A program made the translations under genes and the position numbers. The notes below the pieces were generated by a model. That model was not told the origin of the DNA. It ran no database searches and was given only the letters and a program-made list of their open reading frames with translations. From Winogradskyella algicola (GTDB lineage: Bacteria > Bacteroidota > Bacteroidia > Flavobacteriales > Flavobacteriaceae), in the NCBI RefSeq assembly GCF_005869935.1, contig NZ_SZQF01000004.1:62001-126000 (forward strand): DNA of 64,000 nt. Direction: 5' to 3'. Positions 1 through 8,669 of this stretch are shown piece by piece. How positions within the stretch are numbered: position 1 is the stretch's first letter; each line of letters begins with the position of its first letter.

Positions 1-1038
1 GACAAAGACTATTGTTTAATTATGCATGCCGATGGTGCAGGTACAAAGTCATCTCTAGCATACATGTATTGGAAAGAAACGGGAGACCTTTCTGTATGGA
101 AAGGTATTGCTCAGGATGCTTTAATCATGAACATTGATGATTTGTTGTGTGTAGGTGCAACAGATAATATTATGTTATCCTCTACAATCGGAAGAAACAA
201 AAATCGTATTCCAGGTGAAGTTATTTCAGCCATAATCAATGGTACAGAAGAGTTGATTAATGATTTAAAAGGTTTTGGTGTAACTATTCATTCAACTGGA
301 GGAGAAACTGCTGATGTTGGAGATTTAGTGAGAACTATTATTGTAGATTCTACAGTTACGGCTCGTATGAAGCGTTCTGACGTCATAGACAATGCTAATA
401 TCTCTGAAGGAGACGTCATAGTTGGTTTAGAATCTTTTGGACAAGCTACTTACGAGACTGAGTATAATGGCGGAATGGGTAGTAATGGGTTAACATCCGC
501 AAGGCACGATGTTTTCTCAAAGTATTTGGCAGAAAAATATCCTGAAAGCTTTGATGCCTCAGTACCAGAAGAATTGGTGTATTCTGGAGATACCAAACTT
601 ACAGATCCTGTTGAGAACTCTCCAATAGATGCAGGTAAATTAGTATTGTCACCAACAAGGACCTATGCACCAATAATTAAGGAAATACTTAATAAATACA
701 AAAGCGATGCCGTACATGGTATGGTACATTGTAGTGGTGGTGCACAAACAAAAATTCTTCACTTTGTAGATAACCTTCATATTATAAAAGATAATATGTT
801 TAAAATTCCACCGTTGTTTAAACTTATACAAGAACAATCTAATACAGACTGGAAAGAAATGTATCAAGTATTCAATTGTGGTCATCGTATGGAGTTATAT
901 GTAAAGCCAGAGATAGCTGAAGACATTATTACAATTTCTAGATCGTTTAATGTTGATGCTCAGATTATAGGTAGAGTAGAAGCTTCAGAAACTAAAAAGT
1001 TGACTATCACTAGCGAGTACGGTAAGTTTACATATTAA
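1..1038 (+). CDS. purM: Phosphoribosylformylglycinamidine cyclo-ligase (AIR synthase), 5' partial
   Basis: AIR synthase closes the imidazole ring of FGAM using ATP, the fifth step of cytosolic purine synthesis. The reading frame is open from base 1, so the N-terminus lies outside the window; the Met at 22 is internal. Visible family features are the DGAGTKS segment at the left edge, the ID(D)LLCVGA segment and the STGGETADVGD loop of the PurM fold. The visible part is 346 codons and the family in Bacteroidota runs to about 390, so only some 40-50 residues are missing. The DUF3078 gene follows after 12 bases and may be co-transcribed. Confidence 0.9.
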   Translation, partial: DKDYCLIMHADGAGTKSSLAYMYWKETGDLSVWKGIAQDALIMNIDDLLCVGATDNIMLSSTIGRNKNRIPGEVISAIINGTEELINDLKGFGVTIHSTGGETADVGDLVRTIIVDSTVTARMKRSDVIDNANISEGDVIVGLESFGQATYETEYNGGMGSNGLTSARHDVFSKYLAEKYPESFDASVPEELVYSGDTKLTDPVENSPIDAGKLVLSPTRTYAPIIKEILNKYKSDAVHGMVHCSGGAQTKILHFVDNLHIIKDNMFKIPPLFKLIQEQSNTDWKEMYQVFNCGHRMELYVKPEIAEDIITISRSFNVDAQIIGRVEASETKKLTITSEYGKFTY

Positions 1039-1050
1039 ATTGAAGCGCAT

Positions 1051-2052
1051 ATGCAAAACATAAAGCGATTAGTATTTACTTTTTTCTTATTCACTTCTGC
1101 CACTATTCTGGCACAACCAGATTCACTTTTTTTTGTTGATCCTGCATTAAAAATAGATTTAGGATGGAATACTAAAAAAGAAGTGGGATTAACATTAAAT
1201 CAAGTGTCTTTTACCAATTGGAATGCAGGTGGTACAAACTCTATAACAGCAATTCTCAGTGGTAATGCGGCGGCTAGATATAGAACAGAAACTTACTTTT
1301 GGAATTCTTCAATAAACCTTCGATATGGTTTAAATAAACAAGAAGGTCAGTCATTATTTAAAACTGAAGATGTAATTGAAGTGATTTCTAATTTCGGATT
1401 AGAAAAAAGTCCTGAAAGCAATTGGTTTTATTCAGCTAGGTTTAGTTTCAATACCCAATTCGCAAACGGTTATAATAATCCAAATGATAACAACCCTATT
1501 TCAAAGTTTATGGCGCCAGGCTATGTATTCTTGGGTGCAGGTATGGAATATGGTAGACATATAAACAGATTTTCTTTATATGTATCACCTATAACATTAA
1601 AAACCACATTTGTTTTAGATGAAGACTTGGCAAATCAAGGTGCTTTTGGTGTAAAACCTGCTATTTATGATATGGAAGGAAATGTTATAAGAAATGGAGA
1701 AACGACGCGTCAGGAATTTGGTATGCTCTTTACAGGGCAGTTTGAAGATGAGGTTTTTGAAAATATTAAATTTAATTCACGCTTAAGACTATATACAGAT
1801 TATTTGGTAAACTTTGGGAACGTTGATGTAGATTGGGAAGTAAATGTTGGCATGAAGGTGAATAAATATGTACAGGCAACCTTAGGGTCTCATTTGAGAT
1901 ATGACCACGATATCAATTCTGAAATAGAAACCAATGAAATTACAAATGAAGAGGTCGTTATTGAAGGTCCTAGAATTCAATGGAAACAATTACTAGGTGT
2001 AGGTGTTGTGGTAGATTTAGAGAATGTGATTAACGGAAGTTCAGAACCCTAG
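1051..2052 (+). CDS. DUF3078 family protein, exported
   Basis: A 333-residue protein with a cleavable signal peptide (residues 1-21, ending ILAQ). The body has the alternating aromatic pattern of an outer-membrane or periplasmic beta-rich protein. The early motif VGLTLNQVSFTNWNAGG is the hallmark I associate with the flavobacterial DUF3078 family, whose function is unknown. It lies 12 bases after purM on the same strand, but nothing in the sequence ties it to purine synthesis. The family assignment is from memory of the motif. Confidence 0.8.
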   Translation: MQNIKRLVFTFFLFTSATILAQPDSLFFVDPALKIDLGWNTKKEVGLTLNQVSFTNWNAGGTNSITAILSGNAAARYRTETYFWNSSINLRYGLNKQEGQSLFKTEDVIEVISNFGLEKSPESNWFYSARFSFNTQFANGYNNPNDNNPISKFMAPGYVFLGAGMEYGRHINRFSLYVSPITLKTTFVLDEDLANQGAFGVKPAIYDMEGNVIRNGETTRQEFGMLFTGQFEDEVFENIKFNSRLRLYTDYLVNFGNVDVDWEVNVGMKVNKYVQATLGSHLRYDHDINSEIETNEITNEEVVIEGPRIQWKQLLGVGVVVDLENVINGSSEP

Positions 2053-2062
2053 TACTACACTT

Positions 2063-2353
2063 TCAAATAAAACCTTTTATCAATGAAAGAAAAACACAGG
2101 TAATTAAACTGTCTAGCAAAAATATGATACTAAAAAATTTTAGGTTAGACACACCTCTTATTTTATAAAAATTTAAACGTTGTCTTAATTTTCTATCGCT
2201 AATCATTATCCATAGCAGAAAGACCAAGAATAATTTAGTGCAAAGCGCTAAGATCAATTCTGGATTAATTACCGTAATAGCAATGGTCACTAAAAACGAC
2301 CATAGAGCAAGCGGCTTGTAGTAGTTTAGTATAGAGGTAAACTGCTTTCGCAT
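2063..2353 (-). CDS. Small inner-membrane protein, unknown
   Basis: A 96-residue protein with three hydrophobic stretches (about residues 14-29, 33-50 and 72-94) and basic loops (SDRKLRQR), typical of a small inner-membrane protein. It starts with ATG and converges on the DUF3078 gene with a 10-base gap. I do not recognise a family. The membrane pattern and the absence of a competing frame support a real gene, but it could still be a chance ORF. Confidence 0.55.
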   Translation of the reverse strand: MRKQFTSILNYYKPLALWSFLVTIAITVINPELILALCTKLFLVFLLWIMISDRKLRQRLNFYKIRGVSNLKFFSIIFLLDSLITCVFLSLIKGFI

Positions 2354-2480
2354 ACTACCTATAACGCTAAAAGATTAAAAAATATTTTTTAAAATAATCG
2401 TAAAATACATTTTTGATAAATTCCATGAATCAGAAATAAGTTTCTAAAGACTTAAATCTCCATAATCAACTAAAAAATTG

Positions 2481-2488
2481 TACTTTTG
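2481..2488 (+). promoter_or_regulatory. Predicted -7 box for prfA
   Basis: TACTTTTG matches the Bacteroidota -7 consensus TAnnTTTG and lies 22 bases before the prfA start codon. No clear TTTG -33 box is visible at the usual distance. Confidence 0.5.
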
Positions 2489-2510
2489 ATTTCCAATTTT
2501 TTGAAGAGAG

Positions 2511-3587
2511 ATGTTAGAGAAAATACAGATTGTAAAACAACGATTCGACGAGGTAAATGACCTCATAATTCAACCAGATATCATAGCAGATCAGAAGCGT
2601 TACATTCAACTAAACAAGGAATACAAAGACCTAAAAAAAATAGTTGATAAAGGTGACGTTTATAAAGAATTATTAGATAATATTTCTGAAGCTGAAGAGA
2701 TCATAGCAGATGGCTCTGATGCAGAGATGGTAGAAATGGCAAAAATGCAGTTAGATGAAGCTAAAGCCGATTTGCCTAAAATTGAAGAAGAAATACGATT
2801 CTTACTCATACCAAAAGATCCAGACGATGCTAAGAACGTTGTTGTCGAAGTGCGTGCTGGAACTGGTGGAGATGAAGCCAGTATTTTTGCAGGAGATTTA
2901 TACCGCATGTATTCAAAATATTGCAGTAATAAAGGCTGGAAAGTAGATGTAGTAAGTACAAGCGAAGGAACATCTGGTGGTTTTAAAGAAATCATATTCG
3001 AAGTTTCTGGCGAAGACGTTTACGGTACCATGAAGTTTGAAGCAGGTGTACATCGTGTACAACGTGTGCCACAGACCGAAACACAAGGTCGTGTGCATAC
3101 CAGTGCGGCAACTGTGGTGGTAATGCCAGAAGCAGAAGAGTTTGATTACGAACTAGACATGACAGAGGTTCGTATAGAGCGCACAACATCCACAGGTCCT
3201 GGAGGTCAGTCTGTGAATACAACATACTCTGCAATTAAGCTACACCATGAGCCAACAGGTATGATTGTGAGTTGTCAAGATCAGAAATCATCGCATAAAA
3301 ACTTAGAAAAAGCCTTAAAGGTTTTACGTTCGCGATTATATGAAGAAGAATTAAGAAAGCGCCAGGCAGAAGCTTCAGAAAAGCGTAAGAGTATGGTGAG
3401 CTCTGGAGATAGAAGTGCTAAGATTAGAACGTATAACTATCCTCAGGGTCGTGTAACCGATCATAGAATAGGGTTAACCTTATATGATTTATCAAACATC
3501 ATAGACGGAGATATTCAAAAAATAATTGATGAATTAATGCTTGCAGAAAACACTGAGTTGTTAAAAGCCAGCGACGAAGCAATATAG
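2511..3587 (+). CDS. prfA: Peptide chain release factor 1
   Basis: RF1 terminates translation at UAA and UAG by hydrolysing peptidyl-tRNA in the ribosome. The 358-residue protein has the usual length. It carries the GGQ catalytic motif (TGPGGQSVN) and the PxT stop-codon recognition motif as VPQTET; RF2 would have SPF instead. A helical N-terminal domain precedes the PCRF domain. Its own stop codon is UAG, which RF1 reads, and this TAG is already part of the downstream TATTAGG heptamer array. A TAnnTTTG box lies 22 bases upstream. Confidence 0.97.
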   Translation: MLEKIQIVKQRFDEVNDLIIQPDIIADQKRYIQLNKEYKDLKKIVDKGDVYKELLDNISEAEEIIADGSDAEMVEMAKMQLDEAKADLPKIEEEIRFLLIPKDPDDAKNVVVEVRAGTGGDEASIFAGDLYRMYSKYCSNKGWKVDVVSTSEGTSGGFKEIIFEVSGEDVYGTMKFEAGVHRVQRVPQTETQGRVHTSAATVVVMPEAEEFDYELDMTEVRIERTTSTGPGGQSVNTTYSAIKLHHEPTGMIVSCQDQKSSHKNLEKALKVLRSRLYEEELRKRQAEASEKRKSMVSSGDRSAKIRTYNYPQGRVTDHRIGLTLYDLSNIIDGDIQKIIDELMLAENTELLKASDEAI

Positions 3588-3636
3588 GTATTAGGTATTA
3601 GGTATTAGGTATTAGGTATTAGGTGCTAGGTATTAG
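3583..3636 (+). repeat. Heptamer tandem array (TTAGGTA)n
   Basis: About seven head-to-tail copies of the seven-base unit TTAGGTA, the last ones degenerate (ggtgctag, gtattag). The array begins inside the stop codon of prfA. A related TTAGGTG array lies at 18081-18154. Degenerate units in the opposite orientation (AGCACC, AATACC) occur at 4015-4042, on the other side of the S23 gene. Confidence 0.9.
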
Positions 3637-3659
3637 TATTCGTGCTATTCTAAGTTAAA

Positions 3660-4013
3660 ATGAGAGATTTTAGAAAGTTAGACATATGGACAGGCTCAAT
3701 AACTTTAGTTAAACACATTTATAAATTAATAGAAGAACTACCTGAGGAAGAAAAGTTTGGTTTAAAATCTCAAATTTCAAGATGTGCAGTTTCAATACCA
3801 TCAAACATTGCTGAAGGATGTGCTAAAGATTCTCAAAAAGATTTTGTTAGATTTCTTCAAATAAGTTTAGGTTCAGCTTTTGAATTAGAAACTCATTTGG
3901 TTATTTGTTTCGAGTTGTCCTTTATTAATGAAGACACAAGGATAATTGAAGATATTCAAGTACTCCAAAAAAGAATTAATGCACTTATAAAATATTCAAA
4001 AAGTAAGTACTAA
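3660..4013 (+). CDS. Four-helix-bundle protein (S23 / 23S-intervening-sequence family)
   Basis: A 117-residue all-helical protein with the family features: DFRKLDIW near the N-terminus, then SQISRCAVSIPSNIAEG and an FLQISLGSAFELETHL helix. Relatives were first found inside intervening sequences of 23S rRNA genes and form pentameric four-helix bundles; the molecular role is unknown. The gene sits between prfA and pyrF, two genes with no functional reason to be separated by it. Heptamer repeats precede it and degenerate inverted copies follow it, which suggests it arrived as a cassette. Confidence 0.85.
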   Translation: MRDFRKLDIWTGSITLVKHIYKLIEELPEEEKFGLKSQISRCAVSIPSNIAEGCAKDSQKDFVRFLQISLGSAFELETHLVICFELSFINEDTRIIEDIQVLQKRINALIKYSKSKY

Positions 4014-4048
4014 AACCCAGCACCAAAAAGCCAATACCCACTAATTGA
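4014..4048. repeat. Degenerate inverted heptamer units
   Basis: The segment holds CAGCACC and CCAATACCC. Read on the minus strand these give GGGTATTGG and GGTGCTG, resembling the GGTGCTAGGTATTAG end of the array at 3583-3636. They are too degenerate for certainty, but would bracket the S23 gene with inverted repeats. Confidence 0.35.
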
Positions 4049-4864
4049 ATGACAACACAACAACTAATCACTCAAATCAAGAAAAAACAATCCTTTCTTT
4101 GCATAGGATTAGATGTAGATTTAAATAAAATTCCTCAACATCTTTTAGAGGAAGAAGATCCAATATTTACTTTTAATAAAGCTATAATTGATGCAACACA
4201 TCAACTTTGTGTGGCATACAAGCCTAACACTGCTTTTTATGAAGCTTATGGAATTAAAGGTTGGCAGGCTTTAGAAAAAACCATAAATTATCTTAACGAC
4301 AAGCATCCTGAAATTTACACCATTGCAGACGCAAAACGTGGAGACATTGGTAACACAAGTACAATGTATGCAAAAGCTTTTTTTGAAGATTTAGGTTTCG
4401 ATAGTGTTACAGTAGCACCATATATGGGCAAAGATTCGGTAGAGCCTTTTTTAGCTTTTGAGGATAAGCACACTATTTTGTTAGCATTAACGTCCAATCA
4501 AGGAGCTTTCGATTTTCAAACTAAAACCGTTGATGGAGTAGAACTTTATAAGCAGGTTTTAAAAACTTCAAAAACTTGGAAGAATTCTGAAAATTTAATG
4601 TACGTGGTTGGTGCTACTAAAGCAGAATTTTTAGCAGATATTAGGCAAATCATACCGGATAGTTTTTTGTTGGTGCCAGGTGTTGGTGCACAAGGAGGTA
4701 ATCTTCAAGATGTTTGTAAATACGGAATGACTGATACTGTAGGTTTACTTATTAATTCTTCTAGAGGAATAATATATGCATCTCAAAACGATGATTTTGC
4801 ACAGGCTGCAGCAGCAAAAGCTAAAGAGTTGCAATTGCAGATGAGTGAAATTCTTAATACTTAA
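4049..4864 (+). CDS. pyrF: Orotidine 5'-phosphate decarboxylase, type 2
   Basis: OMP decarboxylase makes UMP, the last step of de novo pyrimidine synthesis, in the cytosol. At 271 residues it has the length of the longer type 2 subgroup. The catalytic segment [12 protein letters not shown] (DxKxxD) and the early GLDVD and C-terminal VPGVGAQGG phosphate-binding segments are visible. The start ATG follows the repeat-flanked S23 gene by 35 bases, so its transcription may depend on read-through or on a promoter within the S23 gene. Confidence 0.95.
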   Translation: MTTQQLITQIKKKQSFLCIGLDVDLNKIPQHLLEEEDPIFTFNKAIIDATHQLCVAYKPNTAFYEAYGIKGWQALEKTINYLNDKHPEIYTIADAKRGDIGNTSTMYAKAFFEDLGFDSVTVAPYMGKDSVEPFLAFEDKHTILLALTSNQGAFDFQTKTVDGVELYKQVLKTSKTWKNSENLMYVVGATKAEFLADIRQIIPDSFLLVPGVGAQGGNLQDVCKYGMTDTVGLLINSSRGIIYASQNDDFAQAAAAKAKELQLQMSEILNT

Positions 4865-4899
4865 AATTAGCTAATCTAAACTCATTTCAATATCTCAAG

Positions 4900-5682
4900 A
4901 TGAAATACTTAGATCAGTTAAATAGAAATATTGTGCTAGAGCATATACCAAAACGAATTGTATCTCTAGTGCCTTCGCAAACCGAATTGTTAGTTGATTT
5001 AGGACTAGAAAACGACCTTGTAGGTGTTACAAAATTTTGTGTACACCCAAATCATCTCAGAAAACATAAAACGGTTGTTGGAGGTACAAAACAGATTCAT
5101 CTTGATAAAATAAAAGCGCTTCGGCCAGATATTATACTTTGTAATAAAGAAGAAAATACAAAGGAAATAATCAAAGATTTAGAAGATGTAGCTCCAATAC
5201 ATATTAGTGATTTAGATACTGTTGAAGATTGTTTAGAGCTTATAAAAATGTATGGTACTATTTTCAATAGCTCTAAAAATGCTTCAGATTTAATTGAAGC
5301 TATTAAAATTGAAAGGCAAAAATTTCAATCTGCCTTACAATCCAAAAAGAAGAAGAAAGTAGCCTATTTTATTTGGAAGAATCCGTGGATGGTTGCAGCT
5401 TCAAATACGTTTATAAATACAATGATTAACGAAGCTGGTTTTAGTAATGTTTTTGAGAGCGAAGCACGTTATCCTGAAATAGATTTAGAGGATTCAAAAT
5501 TAAAAGAAGCCGATTTAATATTCCTTTCAAGTGAGCCTTATCCTTTTAAAACTAAAGATATAGAGGTTTTTAGAGAGCAGTTTCCGTTAAAAAATATAAG
5601 TATAGTTGATGGGGAAATGTTTTCGTGGTACGGAAGCCGATTGTTAAAGTCTTATAAGTATTTTCAAACATCATTTTATTAA
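4900..5682 (+). CDS. Helical-backbone metal receptor (BtuF/FhuD-like), no signal peptide
   Basis: A 260-residue class III substrate-binding fold: PKRIVSLVPSQTELLVDLG opens the first Rossmann-like lobe, a long helix follows around residues 115-145, and the second lobe starts at KKVAYFIWKNPWMV. Relatives bind vitamin B12, haem or iron-siderophores and serve ABC importers. No signal peptide or lipobox is present and no transporter genes adjoin it, so a periplasmic role is doubtful; cytosolic relatives of this type are common in flavobacteria. A strong hairpin terminator follows six bases after the stop. Confidence 0.8.
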   Translation: MKYLDQLNRNIVLEHIPKRIVSLVPSQTELLVDLGLENDLVGVTKFCVHPNHLRKHKTVVGGTKQIHLDKIKALRPDIILCNKEENTKEIIKDLEDVAPIHISDLDTVEDCLELIKMYGTIFNSSKNASDLIEAIKIERQKFQSALQSKKKKKVAYFIWKNPWMVAASNTFINTMINEAGFSNVFESEARYPEIDLEDSKLKEADLIFLSSEPYPFKTKDIEVFREQFPLKNISIVDGEMFSWYGSRLLKSYKYFQTSFY

Positions 5683-5687
5683 ATAAA

Positions 5688-5718
5688 AAAGTCGGTACCT
5701 AACTAAAATACCGACTTT
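5688..5718 (+). terminator. Intrinsic terminator after the metal-receptor gene
   Basis: Perfect 10-bp stem AAAGTCGGTA/TACCGACTTT with an 11-base loop, directly after the stop codon at 5682. The 3' U-tract is short. Confidence 0.75.
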
Positions 5719-5863
5719 AATCTAACTAACTTGTTCTAATCTCTTTTAAGACTTAATCTCTTTTGCAGTACAAAGATGTTGACTTTCTGCGGTTTAAATG
5801 TTATGTTAATATTAGCATATAATTAAATGTAGTTTAATAACTTAGGTTAAAACTATATCAATC

Positions 5864-6370
5864 ATGAGAATAATCGTACATCTTTTGGTCTTTATTGTGT
5901 TTAGTACATTTGTTAGTGCACAAAATTCTACTTGCAATTGTTGTACCGAAAAGCATTTGGAATTTGATTTTTGGATAGGGACTTGGGAGGTCACTAACCC
6001 TAATGGCACAAAAGCAGGAGAAAATACTATAGAAAAGATACAAGGCGATTGTGTATTACAAGAAAACTGGACTAGCTCCACACCTGGATACACAGGAACT
6101 AGTAACAATTTTTACAACAATAAAACCAAACAATGGGAACAAATCTGGATTGACAATCAAGGGCAAAGTTTACATCTCAAAGGAAATAAGCTTGGTAATC
6201 AAATGATTTTACAAACTGATGAAGAAACCAATTCCGAAGGAAAAACAGTATATCATCGTGTCACATGGACAGATAATGCAAATGGTACTGTGAGACAGCT
6301 TTGGGAAACTATAATAGATGGTGAAGGTACTACTGTGGTCTTCGATGGTTTATACAAGCGCAAAAATTAG
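5864..6370 (+). CDS. Exported lipocalin-like (DUF1579-type) protein
   Basis: A 168-residue protein with a signal peptide (residues 1-19, ending VSAQ), then a small Cys cluster (CNCC) and a beta-rich body. The motifs FDFWIGTWEV and VYHRVTWTDNANGTVRQLWE resemble DUF1579/nitrobindin-like beta-barrels. The ligand is unknown. It overlaps the convergent small gene at 6367 by four bases. The family call is by motif resemblance only. Confidence 0.6.
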   Translation: MRIIVHLLVFIVFSTFVSAQNSTCNCCTEKHLEFDFWIGTWEVTNPNGTKAGENTIEKIQGDCVLQENWTSSTPGYTGTSNNFYNNKTKQWEQIWIDNQGQSLHLKGNKLGNQMILQTDEETNSEGKTVYHRVTWTDNANGTVRQLWETIIDGEGTTVVFDGLYKRKN

Positions 6371-6564
6371 TTAGCTTGTAATTTAGAGTCACCTATAATG
6401 AACTTAAGTTTATTTAATTGGTGTAAGACTTTCGAAGCCCTAAATTCTGAAAAATCACTTAGTGCATGATCAGTTTGCCTCAGATTGTATGCATCCTCAA
6501 TAAGTCGAAGGTATTCCTTATATAATTTTAACCTTCTTCGTAATAAATGTTCTGAATTTTGCAC
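6367..6564 (-). CDS. Small helical protein, Lacal_2735-like
   Basis: A 65-residue charged helical protein that starts with GTG. Its pattern of a Tyr-rich first helix, EDAYNLRQTDHALSD, then an Ala/Leu helix ending HQLNKLK resembles the short flavobacterial Lacal_2735 family as I remember it. Function is unknown. It overlaps the convergent exported protein gene by four bases, so the two may share termination signals. Confidence 0.5.
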   Translation of the reverse strand: MQNSEHLLRRRLKLYKEYLRLIEDAYNLRQTDHALSDFSEFRASKVLHQLNKLKFIIGDSKLQAN

Positions 6565-6649
6565 GACAATTATTGTATGTGTTAGTTTTCTAAGTTACTA
6601 AAAATTAGTCAATAAGATGCGTGTTCTAGTTAAAAATAATGTTAATTAA

Positions 6650-7354
6650 TTAATCTTGTAGAGCAAATACCTTTTTCAATAAGTCTGTAGTTCTAGACGA
6701 TACTTTAGTTCTAATGTCTTTTTCTTCAACGGCAATCATGGTATAAACACCTTTTAAAGCTTCGGTAGTCACATAGTCCGTTAAATCAGGATTTACATTA
6801 TTGGTAAGCGGTAAGTTATTGTACTTGGTAATTAGATTATTCCATATTTGGTCTGCACCAACTTTACCGAAAGAGTTACTTATTACAGGCTTAAATTTGT
6901 TGTATAGTTGTGTCTGTGTCTTAGAAGTTAGATATTCGGTTGCCGCATTGTCTCCGCCAAGTAAAATGTTTTTTGCATCATTAAAAGTGATGTTCTTTAC
7001 GGCATTTACAAAAATAGGTGTGGCTTCTTTTACGGCATCTTCAGCTGCTCTGTTAAGTGCTTTTATACCTTCATCGGCTAAACTGCTCAGTCCTACTTTT
7101 CGTAATGCGTTATCTACTTTTTGTAACTCTCCTGGTAAAAGAATTTTAACCAATTCATTTTTGTAGAAGCCATCTTTTTGGGTAAGCTTGGTAACTTGTT
7201 TATCAATACCAAAGTCTAATGCTTGGCGTAAACCAGCTGCCATATCCTCGTTACTTAATCCACTAGTTTGCGGTAACTCATTTATAACATTTTGTAATTC
7301 TGCACAAGCAGTTAAATTCAAAACAATTAGGATAGCAAAAATTCTTTTAATCAT
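6650..7354 (-). CDS. DUF4197 lipoprotein
   Basis: A 234-residue protein with a lipoprotein signal (LIVLNLTAC, lipidated Cys at residue 17). The mostly helical body contains GLRQALDFGIDKQV, a LLPGEL segment and a C-terminal VEEKDIRTKVSSRTTDLLKKVFA segment, all typical of DUF4197. Function is unknown; the location would be periplasmic or outer membrane. A minus-strand TATCTTTG box lies at 7375-7382, about 20 bases upstream. Confidence 0.85.
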   Translation of the reverse strand: MIKRIFAILIVLNLTACAELQNVINELPQTSGLSNEDMAAGLRQALDFGIDKQVTKLTQKDGFYKNELVKILLPGELQKVDNALRKVGLSSLADEGIKALNRAAEDAVKEATPIFVNAVKNITFNDAKNILLGGDNAATEYLTSKTQTQLYNKFKPVISNSFGKVGADQIWNNLITKYNNLPLTNNVNPDLTDYVTTEALKGVYTMIAVEEKDIRTKVSSRTTDLLKKVFALQD

Positions 7355-7374
7355 GAATTGAAGATTTAGATTAA

Positions 7375-7382
7375 CAAAGATA
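7375..7382 (-). promoter_or_regulatory. Predicted -7 box for the DUF4197 gene
   Basis: On the minus strand this reads TATCTTTG, matching TAnnTTTG, about 20 bases upstream of the start at 7354. No -33 box is evident at the usual spacing. Confidence 0.4.
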
Positions 7383-7506
7383 TTTTAAAAAAATAGAGTA
7401 TTGTAATGTAATGCAATTTTAACGACAGAAAAACGTTAGAATGCATTAATTGGTTAAAATTCTTATTTTTAGCACAGTATTTGATTATCTATTTGTAAAC
7501 TATATT

Positions 7507-8637
7507 ATGAATTCTTTCAACAAAAAAATTCTCTCGTATATCGTAATAGTAGTTTTGGCACTTAATTATGGACATAGTCAGATTAATGTTTCAGAATTTC
7601 TTCAAGAATCTAAGATTGCTTCCCCTGATAATAATAAATTATATTTTGTTGATTTTTGGGCAACTTGGTGCGTGCCGTGTATAACGGCTAAAGAACATCT
7701 AAAAGTACTGCAAAACCAGTTTCCAGATGATTTTTATGTCGTTTCATTATCAAGCGAAAATCCAATAAAAGTTGAGAAATTTTTAAAGAAAAAGCCCAAT
7801 GATTTAGCTGTTGCCATAGATTATAATAAAGAGACATTTGGTAAATACAATGTAAATGTTTTACCTGCTGGTGTTTTGTTTAATGCCAATGGAAAGGTGC
7901 TTTGGGAAGGCGGAGCTCCAGATCTAAAGAAAGAAATGGTGGCAAGGTTTTTAAGACAGCAAACTGCCAGAACATCATTAAGTTCATTTTTTAATGTTAT
8001 TAATGTAGAAGATGAAACTTCAAACGAATACATTCTCACAGAAGCAATGGAAGTTAAACCTTTGGCAAGTGGTTTTGAAGAATTGAGTGTAGTGGATAAT
8101 GATAACTATTTAAAAGTTTCAGGATCTTTAAAGGCTGTTTTAGGATATTTGGCAAAAATATATAAGAATCAAATTGTCATAGCCGATGGTTTGGATACCA
8201 ATTATGAAGTGTATTTTAAAAAACCATTAAATACAAATGAAAATATTGCCTTTAAATTAATTACAGAATTAAACTTGGGAGTGGATAGAGAATTCAACGA
8301 AGGAGAAGGTATAAGCTTTACTGTAGATACACCAAAGTTTTGGGATACTAACCAAATAGACTGGGGAAAAAACAACGCTAAATATTTAATTGGAGATTCT
8401 CAAATACAAGCCGATAATGTGTCTTTAAAAGATATTGCTTATCAATTAGCATATGTCTTAGATATGCCAGTAATTGTACCAGATGATTCAGGCATGAGCT
8501 TAACACTACACGATTGGGATTTTCATTATAAGTTTTTTCAGTTAATGCAAATCGATTTAGAGGACAACTATGGTATTAAGGCTGAAAAGAAAACGATTAC
8601 TTACCCAGTGTATCATGTACAAAAAAAAGCCCCTTGA
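7507..8637 (+). CDS. Exported thioredoxin-like protein with DUF3738-like C-terminal domain
   Basis: The ATG at 7507 gives a proper signal peptide ending GHSQ; an in-frame TTG at 7450 would add 19 unlikely residues. Residues about 25-150 form a TlpA-type thioredoxin domain with active site ATWCVPC. The remaining 220 residues (ADNVSLKDIAYQLAYVLDMPVI, then a ferredoxin-like second half) resemble the DUF3738 domain of soil-associated proteins and STN-like modules. A periplasmic disulfide role for an unknown client is likely. The stop codon sits in the loop of the terminator. Confidence 0.8.
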   Translation: MNSFNKKILSYIVIVVLALNYGHSQINVSEFLQESKIASPDNNKLYFVDFWATWCVPCITAKEHLKVLQNQFPDDFYVVSLSSENPIKVEKFLKKKPNDLAVAIDYNKETFGKYNVNVLPAGVLFNANGKVLWEGGAPDLKKEMVARFLRQQTARTSLSSFFNVINVEDETSNEYILTEAMEVKPLASGFEELSVVDNDNYLKVSGSLKAVLGYLAKIYKNQIVIADGLDTNYEVYFKKPLNTNENIAFKLITELNLGVDREFNEGEGISFTVDTPKFWDTNQIDWGKNNAKYLIGDSQIQADNVSLKDIAYQLAYVLDMPVIVPDDSGMSLTLHDWDFHYKFFQLMQIDLEDNYGIKAEKKTITYPVYHVQKKAP

Positions 8638-8654
8638 AAAAGGAGCTTTTTTTT
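8623..8654. terminator. Bidirectional terminator between thioredoxin and ompA-like genes
   Basis: A-rich arm, AAGCCCCTT stem, then AAGGAGCTTTTTTTTT: an imperfect hairpin with A and U tracts, so it can work on both strands. It serves the convergent genes ending at 8637 and 8670. The TGA stop of the upstream gene (8635-8637) lies in the loop. Confidence 0.85.
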
Positions 8655-8669
8655 TGAATAACGTAATTC

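Noticed and set aside
2660..3234. Several ORFs of 60-110 codons overlapping prfA in other frames
   Set aside because: They are entirely inside a clear RF1 gene and show no protein-like pattern.
3583..3636. Telomere-like repeat
   Set aside because: TTAGGTA resembles eukaryotic telomere units, but it is a short internal array in a bacterial chromosome.
5719..5863. Possible small RNA or riboswitch before the exported lipocalin-like gene
   Set aside because: No stable stem or consensus promoter was found; it looks like ordinary AT-rich intergenic DNA.
7450..7506. TTG start extending the thioredoxin protein by 19 residues
   Set aside because: The ATG at 7507 gives a clean signal peptide; the extension would bury it.
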